Below, piece by piece: positions 42,606-54,890 of a stretch of 64,000 bases of DNA. Location: assembly GCF_963583255.1 (NCBI RefSeq), contig NC_084809.1:11419153-11483152 (forward strand), written 5' to 3'. Numbering within the stretch: position 1 is the stretch's first letter; each line of letters opens with the position of its first letter. Source of the stretch: Pyrus communis (taxonomy: Eukaryota; Streptophyta; Magnoliopsida; Rosales; Rosaceae). The translations under genes and the position numbers were made by a program. A model generated the notes under the pieces. That model did not search any database. It was given only the letters and a program-made list of their open reading frames with translations, and had not been told where the DNA came from.

Positions 42606-42660
42606 TTAGGGACTCATTTTTCGATCAATTGGAGATTTATTTTGTCCCTATATTTGTTTT

Positions 42661-42781
42661 GGGAACTGTTATTAGCACTTCAAAAATCTCATTCTACACT
42701 CCTTACAAGTGTATTTTTCTTTCTAATTATAGAAAGTTTGGAGTGTCAAATGAGATTTTTAGAATGCTAATAACAATTCCC
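42661..42781. mobile_element. Short hairpin MITE
   Basis: 121 bp that is mostly one imperfect inverted repeat: GGGAACTGTTATTAGCACTT at the left, and at the right the inverse of GGGAATTGTTATTAGCATTC. It would fold into a long hairpin. The target duplication is unclear because both flanks are T-rich. Confidence 0.65.
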
Positions 42782-43807
42782 TTTATTTTATACGGTGGTT
42801 GTTTCTATTTAAAGACTCCTCTAGGGCTACTCTCAGAAGGTAAAATCACTTTCCATCTTTCTGCCACGTGTAAGTGAGAGAAAATTAACTATTTGTTTCA
42901 TAAGGTAAATTGGTCAGTGAGTCGGGCGACTCAGGCCTGTTTCTTGCATCGGCCCATATTCAATTGTATCCCGACCGACATCGATGTTTAAAAGGGGGGC
43001 CCGACTCGTCGTCGTTCACGAGCCTGACTGCATCAAGATGTTGTACCTGTGAAACTTCTTTCTTCGCAGTCTCAACGTACAACCTCATAACACGCACGCA
43101 GAGATCGCAGATTAAACTAAAAAAGCCAACCCTTATTTGCTCTGTCTGGTCCTCGAAAACCCCCTTCTGTTTTTCCAGAGCTTCTCTCATTTCTTCTCGC
43201 TCAGGTTGCACCATCGTCTTCACCGTTCCTCAGATCAATGCTATAAGCAGGTATTTGTCTTCTATTTTCCAAATTCGCAATCAAGTTTTCGTTTTTTGGA
43301 TCAATTTCTCAGATTTATCGTAATTTCTTTGGATTGCACTGCATTTCTTTTTATGATTTTGGAGCAATTTGGGCAAGATTTGTAGTTTAGGGATTTTTAG
43401 GGGCAAAGGGGTTTAGATGGTTAAGGGGATCGATCAACTGGAATTTCAGAATTGGGCAGTATTTAATTTTTGTTAGCCCAAAACCCAATTAATCAGTATT
43501 AAAAAAAACCCAATTAATCATAAAAATAAAATTGAGTCTCGTTTGAGATTTAATTTTGTTGGATATGGAAGATGGTATTTGGGTTTTAACTGTATTGGAA
43601 TAGGAAGCCCAATTTCTAAGACTGCATGTTTAAGCTCTGTTCGAAGGAAGATTATGCAGAGATAATGTAACGCTGTCTGACAATGTGTGTATATTATTGT
43701 TGTATTTTTGGGTTATCCGTGCCTTTTCAAGCTATCCTGGATCTGGTATTTGGTGATTTTGACATGGCGCAGTTAATTTCGCATTGCTAGGAAGTTGTGA
43801 AGTGAAG

Positions 43808-45597
43808 ATGGTGAAGCTGACAATGATTGCTCGTGTTACTGACGGTCTTCCACTAGCAGAGGGACTGGATGATGGCCGTGATGTAAAAGACTCTGAATTC
43901 TACAAACAACAAGTCAAGGCTTTATTCAAGAACTTATCAACGGGACAAAATGAGCCTTCAAGGATGTCAGTTGAAACTGGACCTTTTGTTTTCCAGTATC
44001 CTTGTCGCATCGTCTTCATCATTTATGGAGTTGAAACAATTGTTTTATGTTGATAAATTTACTAGCGACAGGTTCGTGCAACCCCCTTATAGTTCCTGGA
44101 CAGGATTTAGATGCAATACAAATAGTGATAATTGTGAAACTTTGTTGATAAATGTGTCATAGGTTTGTTGCAAGTCGGTTGACTTAATTTTATATTGGAA
44201 GACAATATGTTAGTTTCACGTAGCTGTTGCTGTCATTAAAACTTAAGCTGCTCATTCAGTAATTGTCTTGTTGATGCTGTTATATGAATGCTATGTTATT
44301 GATTGTTCTCGTTAGAGGAAGAGCGTACAACTGTTATTACCTTGACATTTGTTCTTAGCTATATCATCGAAGGACGTGTGTGTTACCTGACAATGTGTGA
44401 CCGTGCCTATCCAAAGAAACTTGCCTTCCAATACCTTGAAGATCTCAAGAATGAGTTTGAGCGTGTTAATGGGACCCAAATTGAAACTGCTGCAAGACCT
44501 TATGCATTCATTAAATTCGGTAGGTCTATTGCCATAAACTATTGTCCGTCATATCATATGTTAGACTTGTGTACTTATTATCTACATTTTTGTTCTCCTT
44601 TTGCTGGGTTTGATTTCCTTCCACATTTTTGTGTTTAAAAGATACATTCATACAGAAAACAAAGAAATTGTACCAGGACACTCGCACTCAGCGGAATATT
44701 GCAAAGTTGAATGATGAGCTGTATGAAGTCCACCAAATAATGACTCGCAATGTTCAGGAAGTGCTTGGTGTTGGTGAAAAGTTGGACCGTAAGTCTCTCT
44801 ATTTGCTTCTAGATGGAAGTTTGTTTGTTCGTGTATATGTGATAAATTTCCTCCTGAATTTCAATTTTGCAGAGGTCAGTCAAATGTCGAGCCGTTTAAC
44901 ATCAGAATCTCGCATATATGCTGATAAAGCAAGAGATTTGAATCGACAGGTTAGTCTTATCTGATTAGCCATTATAGGAACCAGTTTAAACTAATATTAT
45001 ATGGATTCCCAAACATTACATATCATATGATTTCCCTTTACACCCCATCCTTGATTCCTGTATGAATGATGTAGCGTCCAATCATTTCCATTACCATATT
45101 CTTTGGATTGGACATCTTTTGTGTGTCTCAAATTCAATCAAATTGTAATGTCTTGTGGTGAGTATGAATGCAGTTGTGGCTGAGGCATTTACATGACATC
45201 TTTGTTTTGTTTACTTGAATACTTGTTCAAAAGCTGTTAGTTATGCATGCCACTGGGCTTATTAAACTCAGGTAGCTGTTTGCTGATGGTGCTGTATGCT
45301 GGTGCTATTGCTAATCCATAATAATTGAGTATTTCTTTGTACGAATTAGGTCTTTCTAGCCACATTTGTTTGAATTAGGAATATTGCCTTCTCCAATCTG
45401 CCGTGAGTTCTCTAGATTGAGCTGTTTATGTCAAAGAATTTATGTCATATGTAACTTCTATTGCCAAAGTAATGTAGCAGAAACTTATCATTTCACACGT
45501 CTGTTAATTGTAGGCTCTGATCCGAAAGTACGCGCCTATTGCCATTGTGCTTGGAGTTGTTTTCCTCCTTTTCTGGGTCAAAACAAAGCTCTGGTGA
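43808..45597 (+). CDS. SEC22: Vesicle-trafficking R-SNARE SEC22
   Basis: Five exons, 43808-43995, 44359-44519, 44642-44788, 44873-44949 and 45514-45597, giving 218 residues, the usual length for plant SEC22. Residues 1 to about 120 are a longin domain (MVKLTMIARVTDGLPLAEG, YIIEGRVCYLTMCDRAYPKK, FQYLEDLKNEFERVNG). A SNARE motif follows (RNIAKLNDELYEVHQIM, NVQEVLGVGEKLD, SRIYADKARDLNRQ), then a C-terminal membrane anchor (IAIVLGVVFLLFWVKTKLW). It acts in vesicle fusion between endoplasmic reticulum and Golgi. No break or odd residue was found. The gene is transcribed away from the ALKBH1-like gene and towards KAS II. Confidence 0.95.
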
Positions 45598-46601
45598 TCA
45601 AACTGCTTCATCTATGTTCTGAATTTATGGCAATTTTGACGGGCTTCTGTTTGTTGCGCTGGACTGTTTCCGTTCCATACGGGACTTGGGAACTTCAGAT
45701 TGGCTGCCTTATCCTCGTGAAAGATTTAAAAGATGTTTCGGGGTTACTTTTGTTGGTCACGCCGAGTTTGATTGAGAAAATTAATTCTGTAAGAACCTCT
45801 GCTGATGGGAACATATCCACCCTTACGGAAGAGAGACCCCTCAAAACAACAGATTGAGGAGTCAGATCTTATCAGTTATCATACAACTAAGTACAAGGGA
45901 GTAGATTTTGCTGTTTTATATATACATTGTCAAAATTCACTGACTGTCTAATATTATTTGTGGCGTTTGGTCAGTACCTATCAACAGGAGCGCATTTGTG
46001 TGGTGCATTCTGTCGATTGCGTTATCTTGTTTATGATTCTTGCACAATAACGCACCATACACAATTGATCTTAGTCTTGCATCTACAAGATCGACGAAAT
46101 CAATACATTCTGTTGTGCACAATTTCTGCAAACGCTCTCTCGATAGCAATTTTAGTTGCCAGTTTTAACCCGTTGAGCCATACCTAAATGAGCTTGCACA
46201 AAACTTTGTAAGTGCGTTCGTGACGAGCCGGGTCGTGTCATATAAAGCAATACATAACCAATGTACAATACCAAACGAGCTCAGACAACTCTAGTGCTCT
46301 GCAAGGGCTGGGGTTTTGTAGCTCGGTTAAAGCATTCACCGGTGCACACAAGGTCCCAAGTTTAATCTCTCTCCTCCAGTTTCGCTTGGATTAACAAAGA
46401 ATACAACGTTGTTCGCTATGAACGAAATTTCACTAAAAGTAAATAGATTGAAAGGGTCTTATTTTTGATAAAAATGGCAGAACAATCAGAAAACAAATTT
46501 GCCCTCACATTAATGGATTTTGGCCAATATCTTGTCAATGATATGGGATGATGGAGTTTTCAAATCTCCAAATTTGACATCTATACAAATTTCTGTAGTA
46601 T
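45598..46601. other. Intergenic between convergent SEC22 and KAS II
   Basis: The two 3' UTRs with a possible SINE between them (46290-46460). No coding frame is supported. Confidence 0.5.
46290..46460 (+). mobile_element. Possible tRNA-related SINE
   Basis: Contains TAGCTCGGTTAAAGC (A-box-like) and, about 30 bases on, AGGTCCCAAGTTTAATCTC (B-box-like). The spacing suits an RNA polymerase III promoter. No A tail or target duplication was fixed, so the call is tentative. Confidence 0.35.
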
Positions 46602-49600
46602 TCATGACTTGTAGGGTGCAAATAAGATAGAAGAGTTGTGTCCACCAAAACCAAATGAGTTGGAGAGTGCAACTTTTATGTCCAACTTCTCCTTCTTTGG
46701 GCCGACAAGCACATTCATGTCCTCCTCATTTCCGATATGTAAATTAGAAACAAAATGCATTGAAAATATTCTGTGAAAATGTAAAATTTGATTATAAACG
46801 ACTAGAGATGCATACCACGCTTTTGTCTGGATTTTCGAGATTGATGTTCGGATGGATGCATCCCGTCTGCATAGCCTACATTTTCAAGATTTGATTACAA
46901 TGAATCTACTCTTAAGTCTTCTTTGCAAGCCAAAAGAAACAAGTTGTTCTTTTTTTGTATTCAACAATTGTCGTCCATGATAACTGATCTCATAACCTCG
47001 TCCAACAAAGTAGAGACTGTGACGAATGACGAAATTAAAACATGAGGCTGACTGACCTTGATTGTTGCAACAGCTTCCACAGCACCTGAGGCTCCCAGAA
47101 GGTGACCAATCATGGATTTTGTGGAGTTCACTCTTAGCTGCAATAACCAGAAATAGTTTTTCAGCACCAGAGTCACCTGATAACTAGAAAGATGTTTCGT
47201 TTTCACCTCTGGATTATTTCCAAAACATCGGATTAGAGCGCGATATTCTTTCAGATCACCCGTTGGTGTTGACGTAGCATACGCGTTTATGTAATTCACA
47301 TCTTCTCTGTTGACCCCAGATTGAGCCAATGCTTTCTCTATGCAAAGAGCAACTCCTGTCCCTGGTTTTAGACATAAAGATGGACGGTGATGAGCAAACC
47401 ATCAAGTCATTTTCGACATATCAATGCGATATTGATGCACGTCTGTTCTCACGTCCTGCATGGAGAAATTCTGGTGGTTAAAAGAGTTTTATACATACCG
47501 TCAGGATGAGGCTCAGTCATGTGGTACGCGTCACAAGTGAAGCTTCCACCTAGAAACTCGGCATAGATTTTCGCACCTCTTCTCTGTAATGAGAGGGGAA
47601 GAAGAGGGGTTGAGGCGGAAATATGTGGATGCACGAAACTTCAATGATCCATGGGAAAAATACAGAGATTGATTTGCAGCAAACCTTAGCGTGTTCTAGC
47701 TCTTCCAAGAGCAAAACTCCAGCTCCTTCTCCAATGACAAATCCGTCGCGATTCTTTTCAAATAGCAAATAAAATTTCAAGTTAGGGATGAGGGATACGA
47801 AAATCCTAGTTTGAGGCTGAGAGAAGATGCATTACAATATCCCAAGGGCATGAAGCTTTGGTCGGTTCACTATTCCTTTGAGACAGCGCCTTGCATGCCG
47901 AAAACCCTCCCAAGCCTGCACTTTAATGATCCATGAAACTCGAGTAAGTTCACACGCTGCAGGGATTGTAAACTGAATTACGATATGGAGAATGACAAGT
48001 AGTACACCTATGGGGATAATGGCTGCTTCGGATCCACCACAAAGCATCAGGTCCTGCAAATTTCAGCAAGTTTTGGTAAGAGCATTTGGTTAAATGATCC
48101 AAAGTGCACATTGTATATTATGTCTGTCTAAAAGCTGGTGAAAACTTACGGTTTCACCTCGCGAAATATGATATGCAGCATTCAGCATACAAAAGTTACT
48201 TGTTGCACAAGCTGTAGATATTGAGTAGTTAGGGCCCATCCAACCCTGCAATTCGACAACTTAGATATGGCTACAAGGTTTCAAAAACCTATCCGAAGAT
48301 TCTAACACTTCCTCTAAACTTACCAAATCCATAGCTAGCATGGCAGAACCCATGTTAGTGGTCGAGAAAGGTATACAGAATGGATTCATCTTCTTGTACG
48401 AAATCCTCAATGCTTCTATTCCGTCATTAAAAACCTGACCGAGTTTATCATAAGTAGGTAAAAAGTAGAAGATACATAACCTAGTTCTTGAACCTTTTGA
48501 AGTAACTAGATAGTGCACACGAAAATAAATTTCGTGCTGTATTCCACATCGTGCCTCAAGACTCGAGCGATAGTCAAAACTGAAATTTTCTAGCTGTCTG
48601 AATTTGTAGCTAATTTGTATATAAACTGAATTTGTATATAAAGCTTAACTTACTTTCATGCCTCCGAGTGCAGAGCCAATTATGACTCCACATCTACTTT
48701 TATCTAAATTTCTGTTAACTTCTTCTGTGACCCCGCTATCTGCCAATGCCTTTTTCCCGGCAGTGATCAAGTAAAGCATAAATTTGTCTGCCCTCTTAGC
48801 GATCTTCGGTGAGACCCATCCGTCTGTTAAGAAACTCTTTATTTCTCCAGCAATTCTCTGTTGTAAAAGGAAAACTAGAGTCAACAAAAGTAGATGCAAT
48901 GCAAAAGAATGAAACTGAGGCAAAGAAAACCTACTGTCGGAAATTGCGCGCAGTCAAAAGTCTCTATCTTACTTATGCCACTGATACCTTCAAGAAGACT
49001 GTTGTAGAAGACATCTGGATCATGTCCGAGAGGGGTTACCACACCCAATCCCGTAACAACAACCCGCCTTTGTTTCGTTGGAAGTTTTTTATTTGTTGTG
49101 ACTTCCTCTGCATTTTGCACAGGCATAGTGATAGTTTTGCCTAACAACATGTTCAAAATGGCAGATCAAAACCATTAAGAGTTATCAGATCTATAAAGTA
49201 CTTAGAAAGCAACAAGGGTGAACTTAACTACAACGAAATCCATGACAATCAAACAAAATAGTCACTTTCAAAAACGAATGCATAAATTGTTTACCAGAGT
49301 GAACAACCCCATTCATGCGCATTTGCCTTCCAGTCCTCGACGCGGTTTTTGACCCAAAGAAAGCCAAAGAGTCATACATTACTTCAAAATTGTAATAATT
49401 GTCACACGGCTCAAAATCTAGGCAAGAGCTCAAATTGCTAGCAGAAGCAACACCGACGCCATAGCTGCGTTTCAAAATGAGTTTCTTTCTCCTCGCCCCC
49501 TGAAACTTTCTCTTAGGAGACTGAAACATAGAGGACCTCATAGGGTGGTCTTTCTCATGTGCAGAAGATATGCAAGAAGAAACTATACGCGCAGAAGACG

Positions 49601-49607
49601 AAGCCAT
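46602..49607 (-). CDS. Plastid 3-oxoacyl-ACP synthase II (KAS II) with His-to-Tyr change
   Basis: Thirteen exons on the minus strand: 49607-49295, 49140-48935, 48857-48654, 48434-48324, 48245-48150, 48053-48008, 47915-47836, 47753-47685, 47583-47499, 47361-47207, 47137-47057, 46875-46816, 46724-46602. They give 542 residues. The first 100 residues are Ser/Arg-rich, a plastid transit peptide. The thiolase-fold body is the KAS II type ([36 protein letters not shown]). KAS II elongates C16- to C18-ACP in plastid fatty-acid synthesis. Active-site Cys291 (STACATSN), Lys462 (NSTKSMIGH) and His531 ([10 protein letters not shown]) are present, but the first catalytic His, in the family word NAHATST, is Tyr431 (NAYATST). 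The start is the ATG at 49607. The last exon has a GAGGAG alternative acceptor. Whether it can condense is doubtful; decarboxylase-type or dead paralogue is possible. Confidence 0.9.
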
Positions 49608-51479
49608 TGAAGACAATGAGAAAATTCACACAGCCAAAACCAAGAAGTTCCCCGGATGGAAAATCTAAAAAAGGGTTGCAATATATAAGAAAAATAAAAT
49701 TGAGAAGCCAAATCAAGCATGCATAAAGAACCAAAAACCCTCTATAAACCCTATATTATTTTCCTGGAACTGAGAAGACCATTTAAATAAGGGAAGTTAG
49801 ATGTTTGAACTGTCTAGCCAAAATGTTTTAACTTCCCTCCTCACACAAATTCTCTCTTCCTAAAAATTAGCAACTTTGGTGCCCTCACGAAGAAAAGGCA
49901 GGCATGCAGTGCCCCAAACAAGGAGACTAGCGATAACACTTGCGTAAAACGGTACGTGAATGGCTTGGGATACTGCCGCCGCATTAACACCTCAGTTGCA
50001 GGTAAGTTTCTTTCCTACACGAAAGAAATTCCGGGGGATGACACTCCACAAAGAATTTCAAACATCTCCACCTCTATCCCCATGCTATAGAAACTAAAAT
50101 TGAATGGGAAGACTTACAAGTTGGTTTGGCTTCTGCTTAACAAAAAAGCAGTGTACTGCTACATCAGCATCCGCAACTGCAAAATTAAGCCAGCCAAAAG
50201 CAGCAAGCTGGCGGTTTCCTAATTTCATGCAGTGAAGCAACGGACCCAAGTATTTATTTATCGGCTTAAAAAGGATGCTTAAAAGATATTCCATGGCATT
50301 CTGAATATTCCTGCGGGCACATCATTTCCTATAATTTATAAACCGGCATTTTGTCAATATTTCGTAAACTTGTAGTGTTGACAAAATTGTGGTGTCATAT
50401 GAGCTAGCACTACTCGTGACGTGCCCATGTTTTATCAAAGATAATATTTGGTTGGAAACAATGTGTGTCGAAAAACAAAGACGTCATATTTGTCGTCATA
50501 AGCACAAGTACAATATCAACACCAAAAAATAAAAATATCAAAGCTAAACGTACTCCTAACAAGTTGCTGGCTTTTCGTCCCCTGTAACATAGGAGGCTTG
50601 GGGATCAAGTCAGATGAAGTGCTTAACTTCCCACAATATATAAGAAGAAAAGCCTAAGAGCATCTCCAAATGAGATGTCAAAATTACCACGTAGGCATAC
50701 AACAGTAAAAAAAATGGCAACAAACTCTCTCCAACCGAGCCTTCAATTTCTTAGGTGGCACTGAGTCATTTGAAGGCAAAGTCTTTTGCTGTCAAATTTG
50801 ACACCAGATGTCAAATTTATTAAATGATATTTTAATAGATTAATATAATATATAATAAATGTTGTTATGTTTTTGAAATATTTGATTGGTTGCCTTAATT
50901 ATTAGACTCCACAAAAAGATAAAAAGTTAAAAAGTTTATTAAATGACATTATTATTTAACATTCGGATGGAGCAAAATATTGTACAAAATGTCAAATTGC
51001 CACATAACCTATCAACTATCGTTTTGATGTTTAAAATTTGACATCTCATTTGAAGATGCTCTAAGGTGCTAAACCATAAAGCATCCCACTTTTGTCAAAG
51101 ATAGCCGTCCATGTGTAATTGGGTGGCTATCTTTAGACGTGCTCGTAAATATAACAGAGAATAATTAGGAAAACGAAGGTCACCCAGCTAGGCTTTAACA
51201 TCAAAATGACCTTGTTTGGAGTACGAGAACAATATCAAACACATACATAAGCAAAAATCCCATGGGAATGAAGGTTGCCCTATCCAAAACCTAGCTAGAG
51301 CTTGGAGAGATTCTTATTTAGGGATTCAGCTTGCCGGTTTCGGAATTAAGACAAGGAATGACGAATATGAGAAAAAGGGCCTCCGTTTCGTAAAATTTGT
51401 GAAAAATGTCAATTGATCCGTAGGCGGGGACGAACACCACGACGATCGAGGTCATTGCTCTGCTTCGGCAGAGCTTTTA
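49608..51479. other. Intergenic, KAS II promoter side
   Basis: Upstream of KAS II; contains the MITE at 50658-51061. Several short open frames on both strands have no splice or homology support. Confidence 0.5.
50658..51061. mobile_element. Tourist-like MITE with TAA duplication
   Basis: Inverted ends GAGCATCTCCAAATGAGATG and, from the right, GAGCATCTTCAAATGAGATG, each continuing into GTCAAA. TAA target duplications lie at 50655-50657 and 51062-51064. Length 404 bp, no open frame. Confidence 0.8.
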
Positions 51480-51612
51480 ACGAGATCCTAGGCCAGGCGG
51501 GGTTACCCAAATTTAAGCATATCAATGAGCAAAGAAAAAGAAACTTATAAGTATTCTCCTAGTAACGACAAACGAACCGAGAATAGCCCAACTTAAAAAT
51601 CAGACGTGTCAC
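51480..51612 (+). rRNA. Decayed 25S rDNA 5'-end fragment
   Basis: The stretch follows the start of plant 25S rRNA: GGCCAGGCGGGGTTACCC, TTTAAGCATATCAATGAGC, AAAGAAACTTATAAG, CTAGTAACGACAAACGAACC, AATAGCCCAACTTAAAAATC. Against the sequence I remember, most differences are G-to-A (for example ACGGCGAGCG to ACGACAAACG), as expected from deamination of methylated C on the other strand. It is a non-functional insertion about 380 bp upstream of the next gene. The 80 bases before it may derive from the ITS but were not recognised. Confidence 0.8.
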
Positions 51613-51990
51613 ATTTATAGCGTGATTAATGCAACGCTGAATATGACCGGACGACTTTTACAATTAATTTGAGATTGGCTTTCGAAAAGGTTGATCAAAC
51701 ATGTCACATAATTTGGTGCCTGACCGAAAAATTTTATCCTGGGCTTGGGCTCCTTCCCATCTAGCAAAAGAAAAGGCTTGTGAGTTTGTAAATTTTCAAA
51801 ATTTAAATTGTTTTCCTCTACCGTTGCATGATTGCAACGGTCGTATAAAACTCTTTGAGATGTGTGCAGCGTGGTCTCAGAATTGATAATTCCGCTTTTT
51901 ATAATCCTCAATTTCCCACCTTTCCGCCCAAACCTTTAGCTCAAAAGAACCCTTTCTGGTGTTTCAGCAATAAACCAAGATAACCCATCA

Positions 51991-54846
51991 ATGGCTGCCC
52001 CTAAGCAATCCAAAAATCGTCGATACGAAGAAAAAGATGAAGACTTGTGGGAAATCGGAGAGTCCGAGTCCGACCCAGAATACGATTCGGATGAGTCAAT
52101 GAAGGACCCGACTTACCGCATTCTCGAAGAAACCCACGCCAAGTTCTCAAATCTCTCGATCAAGGGTAAATCAAAGGCTCGGTTAGTGTCTGGTTTACCT
52201 GAAAGAAATCTATGTTAATGGGTTCTTTCGTTTGTCTTTAAATTTTGAATTAATCTATGATTAATGAGTGATTAAGGGTTGGAATTGAAATGGGTATTGT
52301 TCGATTTGCAGAATTGTTAAGGATAATGATGTCGGTAGTGAAGCAGAAGTTGATGGACAGGAGGTGGTTGTGCCTGAGCTGAACGAGAAGGATAGACAAA
52401 GCTTTGAAAATGTTCAGAAGATTATTGAAGGTTAGCCCAGAAATTTAAGTACCAATGTGGTTCTGTGAATTGTGGGCCAATCGATTGTGAAAATGCAAAA
52501 TGTGGTCGTTGTCAGTTTTGATAAGTTTGGTTTCTGTGTGATTGTTTGGTGGCAGCTAGACAGATTGAGAAACTGAAAGTGGAGCAATGTAAGCTGTACC
52601 TTAGGAAGAACGGGTTGAGACTCACCGGAAATAAAGACACGCTTATTCGGCGCATTAAGGAGCATTTAGAGTAATTTCAGCCACTTTGGTAGCTTTTGGA
52701 GATCTGAGTTGTTTTTTCTCCCCATTTCTGAAGTTTGTTTGTGTTTTTGCAGGATTTTGAATGGTGGAGGTGAGAAGAAGTACCCGGCATCTACCTTTGT
52801 TTTGAATTGTAAAGGTATATAATTGATAAGTTCATGGCAAATTGTTATTACCAGCATTATTATCTTCGGTCCAAAGGCCATGTGTCAAAACAAGGATCGT
52901 TGCCCACTGCCCGAAAATCCTAAGGTCATCTTTTCAATGATATCATTCATTGTGTATGTTGAATTTGCTTTCACTGAGAGTGGTGTACTGAACATTTTTC
53001 GTTCCTCTATGTTTAACAACTGAAGAGTAATGTGACCTTGTCCAGGGGATGCATGCACTGGTGATGTCGTCATGTTTGAACAAAATGTTTATGAAATGTA
53101 AGCCGTTGTTTGTATTTGTGTTCTTTTGTTTCCCTTTACAATTGGAGATAAACTGGAACAGCATTTGCTCTTTGTTTAAAAATGGGAACTGTTGGAATAT
53201 GATCAAAGCATTTTCTAGTTGATTTGAAGCGGCCTGAACTATTCTCTTTCTCATTAAGACAGGGAATTAGGATGAAGTGAATGTTCATTCTTTGTGCTGC
53301 TACTCTCTATTCCACTAGCCGCACAAGTTGTTACCGTGTGCATTGGTATTCTATTCTTAATCTTTTCTTATTTTGCAGGTTTGACATAGCATCGCGGAGT
53401 GGAAGAGGCCCTCCATGTGGAACAAGGATTGTTGCAGGTAGGATTGTGAAAGAAAGCTATGGAGCTGCTAAACAGCAGCACACCTTTACAGTGAGTCAAA
53501 GTATCTTATGATTTTGTTAACGAGATGCATATGTATTTTTAGATTGAAATAGAGCTTGCATGAAATTAGAGTGGATGGAAAGTAATAAGCACCAGATTTT
53601 TAGCTGACTCAAGATTCGTAGCTAGACACCTAGAACTCAATAAGCAAGTTCTTATTTTCATATGCTAAAAGTGCTGTTTTTGTAAATGCTGAGCAGATTG
53701 AAGTACTCTGGAGCAAAGGGGAGACACCACTTCCTCCACTCCATCCCCTCCTAATTAAGGGCCGGAACCTGTACCGTTTGAAAACTTTGAGACAGGTCTG
53801 CTCTAAGTAACTTCTGTTCCTTTGCCATCGTTGTCATTGGTAACCGTTTTTAAGATAATCAACTCTTGCTGTCAACTGTAGAAATGGGAAGATGAAGGGG
53901 AGAGGCAGAAAGTCTTGATGGAAAAGCACTCTAGGGGATCTCTTGCTAGGTCTGACAGGGAAGCACGGGTCCAAGAGAAGGAAATAAGGAAAGTGCTCAA
54001 GACAAATCGGTATTGGATCTGATTGCACTTGAAACTAGTTTTTATGTCTGTATTTACTAATTTGTCTCACTTCACTCATCTGTGCTGTCATTTCTGCACT
54101 TCAGGGTTTCAAGAAAGGGAGGACCGGAAAAGAACAAGTCTCAGTTGAACTCAACCTCGGTGCTGAAATCATCTCTTCAACCTCAACAATCTGTTTCACT
54201 TGTTAACTCAGCAAACCTACATCAACCAGTTGGTATATCAGTTGGTTCAGGAAACATGAAAGCGGGAGCTCAGCAGTTGGGATTGTTTTCTCATTCAGCA
54301 AAACCAGCAACTCAACCTCACCAATCAGAATTTACTGCCTATTCGCAAAAGCCAGCCACAGGACCTCCAGCTATAAGCTCGGGCTTTTTTGTTGATTCCA
54401 GAAAAGTGACATATCAGCCTCAACTGAGAAGGAACACTACAATGCAAGATAGGTATTTCAACCAAGCTTCTCAGAACTTGGATGCGAGTACAAATCCAAG
54501 CAACATACAAAGAGTGTATAATAGAACCGGAGAGGTTCTGGTTAACATCTATGACAACAAATCTAATGCTTATACTGTCCAAGGAATATCATTCCAGGGT
54601 CATCAAAGACAGCCGTTGGCAAGTGTAAACCACTTCCTTCCCACGTGTCCACGAGGGCAAAAGCAGATGTGCCGACATTATGCTCAGGGTAGATGTTACT
54701 ATGGAGAGAGATGCAAGTTTTCTCATGAAAATGAACTGAGGGAAGAAAGGTGGTCTCAGCAGCAAAGTTACTACGGAGAGAGATGCAAGTTTTCTCATGA
54801 AAATAATGAGGGAAGAGAGGTGGCCTCCGCAGCAAAGGAATTTTGA
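51991..54846 (+). CDS. SAP and CCCH zinc-finger protein (C3H62-like)
   Basis: Nine exons: 51991-52181, 52312-52430, 52556-52670, 52753-52814, 53046-53097, 53379-53490, 53697-53795, 53882-54009, 54105-54846. They give 539 residues. An acidic N-terminus (GESESDPEYDSDES) precedes a SAP motif (about 112-142, KVEQCKLYLRKNGLRLTGNK), a conserved plant domain (about 170-275, GDACTGDVVMFEQNVYEMFD, RIVAGRIVKESYG, LHPLLIKGRNLYRLKTLRQK), a basic coiled coil, a Gln/Ser-rich stretch and one CCCH finger (482-502: CRHYAQGRCYYGERCKFSH, spacing C-X7-C-X5-C-X3-H). SAP and CCCH domains suggest a nuclear nucleic-acid-binding role; the function is otherwise unknown. A partial second finger and a 2-bp frameshift end the protein. 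Confidence 0.85.
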
Positions 54847-54890
54847 GTTATCAAGGAGACAGCGGCAAATTTTCCAATGAAATGAGAGAG
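54693..54890 (+). repeat. Three decaying copies of a half zinc finger
   Basis: The segment TTACTATGGAGAGAGATGCA (YYGERCKFSHE) at 54696 recurs at 54765 as TTACTACGGAGAGAGATGCA. A third, degraded copy begins at about 54847 in another frame (SYQGDSGKFSNE). The second copy lacks the first two Cys of a CCCH finger. A 2-bp difference after it shifts the frame, so the third copy lies beyond the stop. Confidence 0.75.

Larger units (their letters stand above)
41168..43807. other. Intergenic between divergent genes
   Basis: Promoter of the ALKBH1-like gene on the left and of SEC22 on the right, with two MITEs between (listed separately). A fragment near 41890-42000 starts with CCATCTCCAGTGG, a common MITE terminal word, but no second end was found. 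A SEC22 leader intron is plausible, donor near 43251 (AGCAG/GTATTTG) and acceptor near 43788. Confidence 0.5.

Noticed and set aside
42910..43323. Open frames upstream of SEC22 (137 and 87 residues)
   Set aside because: They overlap the probable SEC22 leader exon and show no family resemblance.
44757..44788. SEC22 seems to lack the usual zero-layer Arg of R-SNAREs (VLGVGEKL)
   Set aside because: I recall the same word in Arabidopsis SEC22, so it is probably a plant family trait and not a change here.
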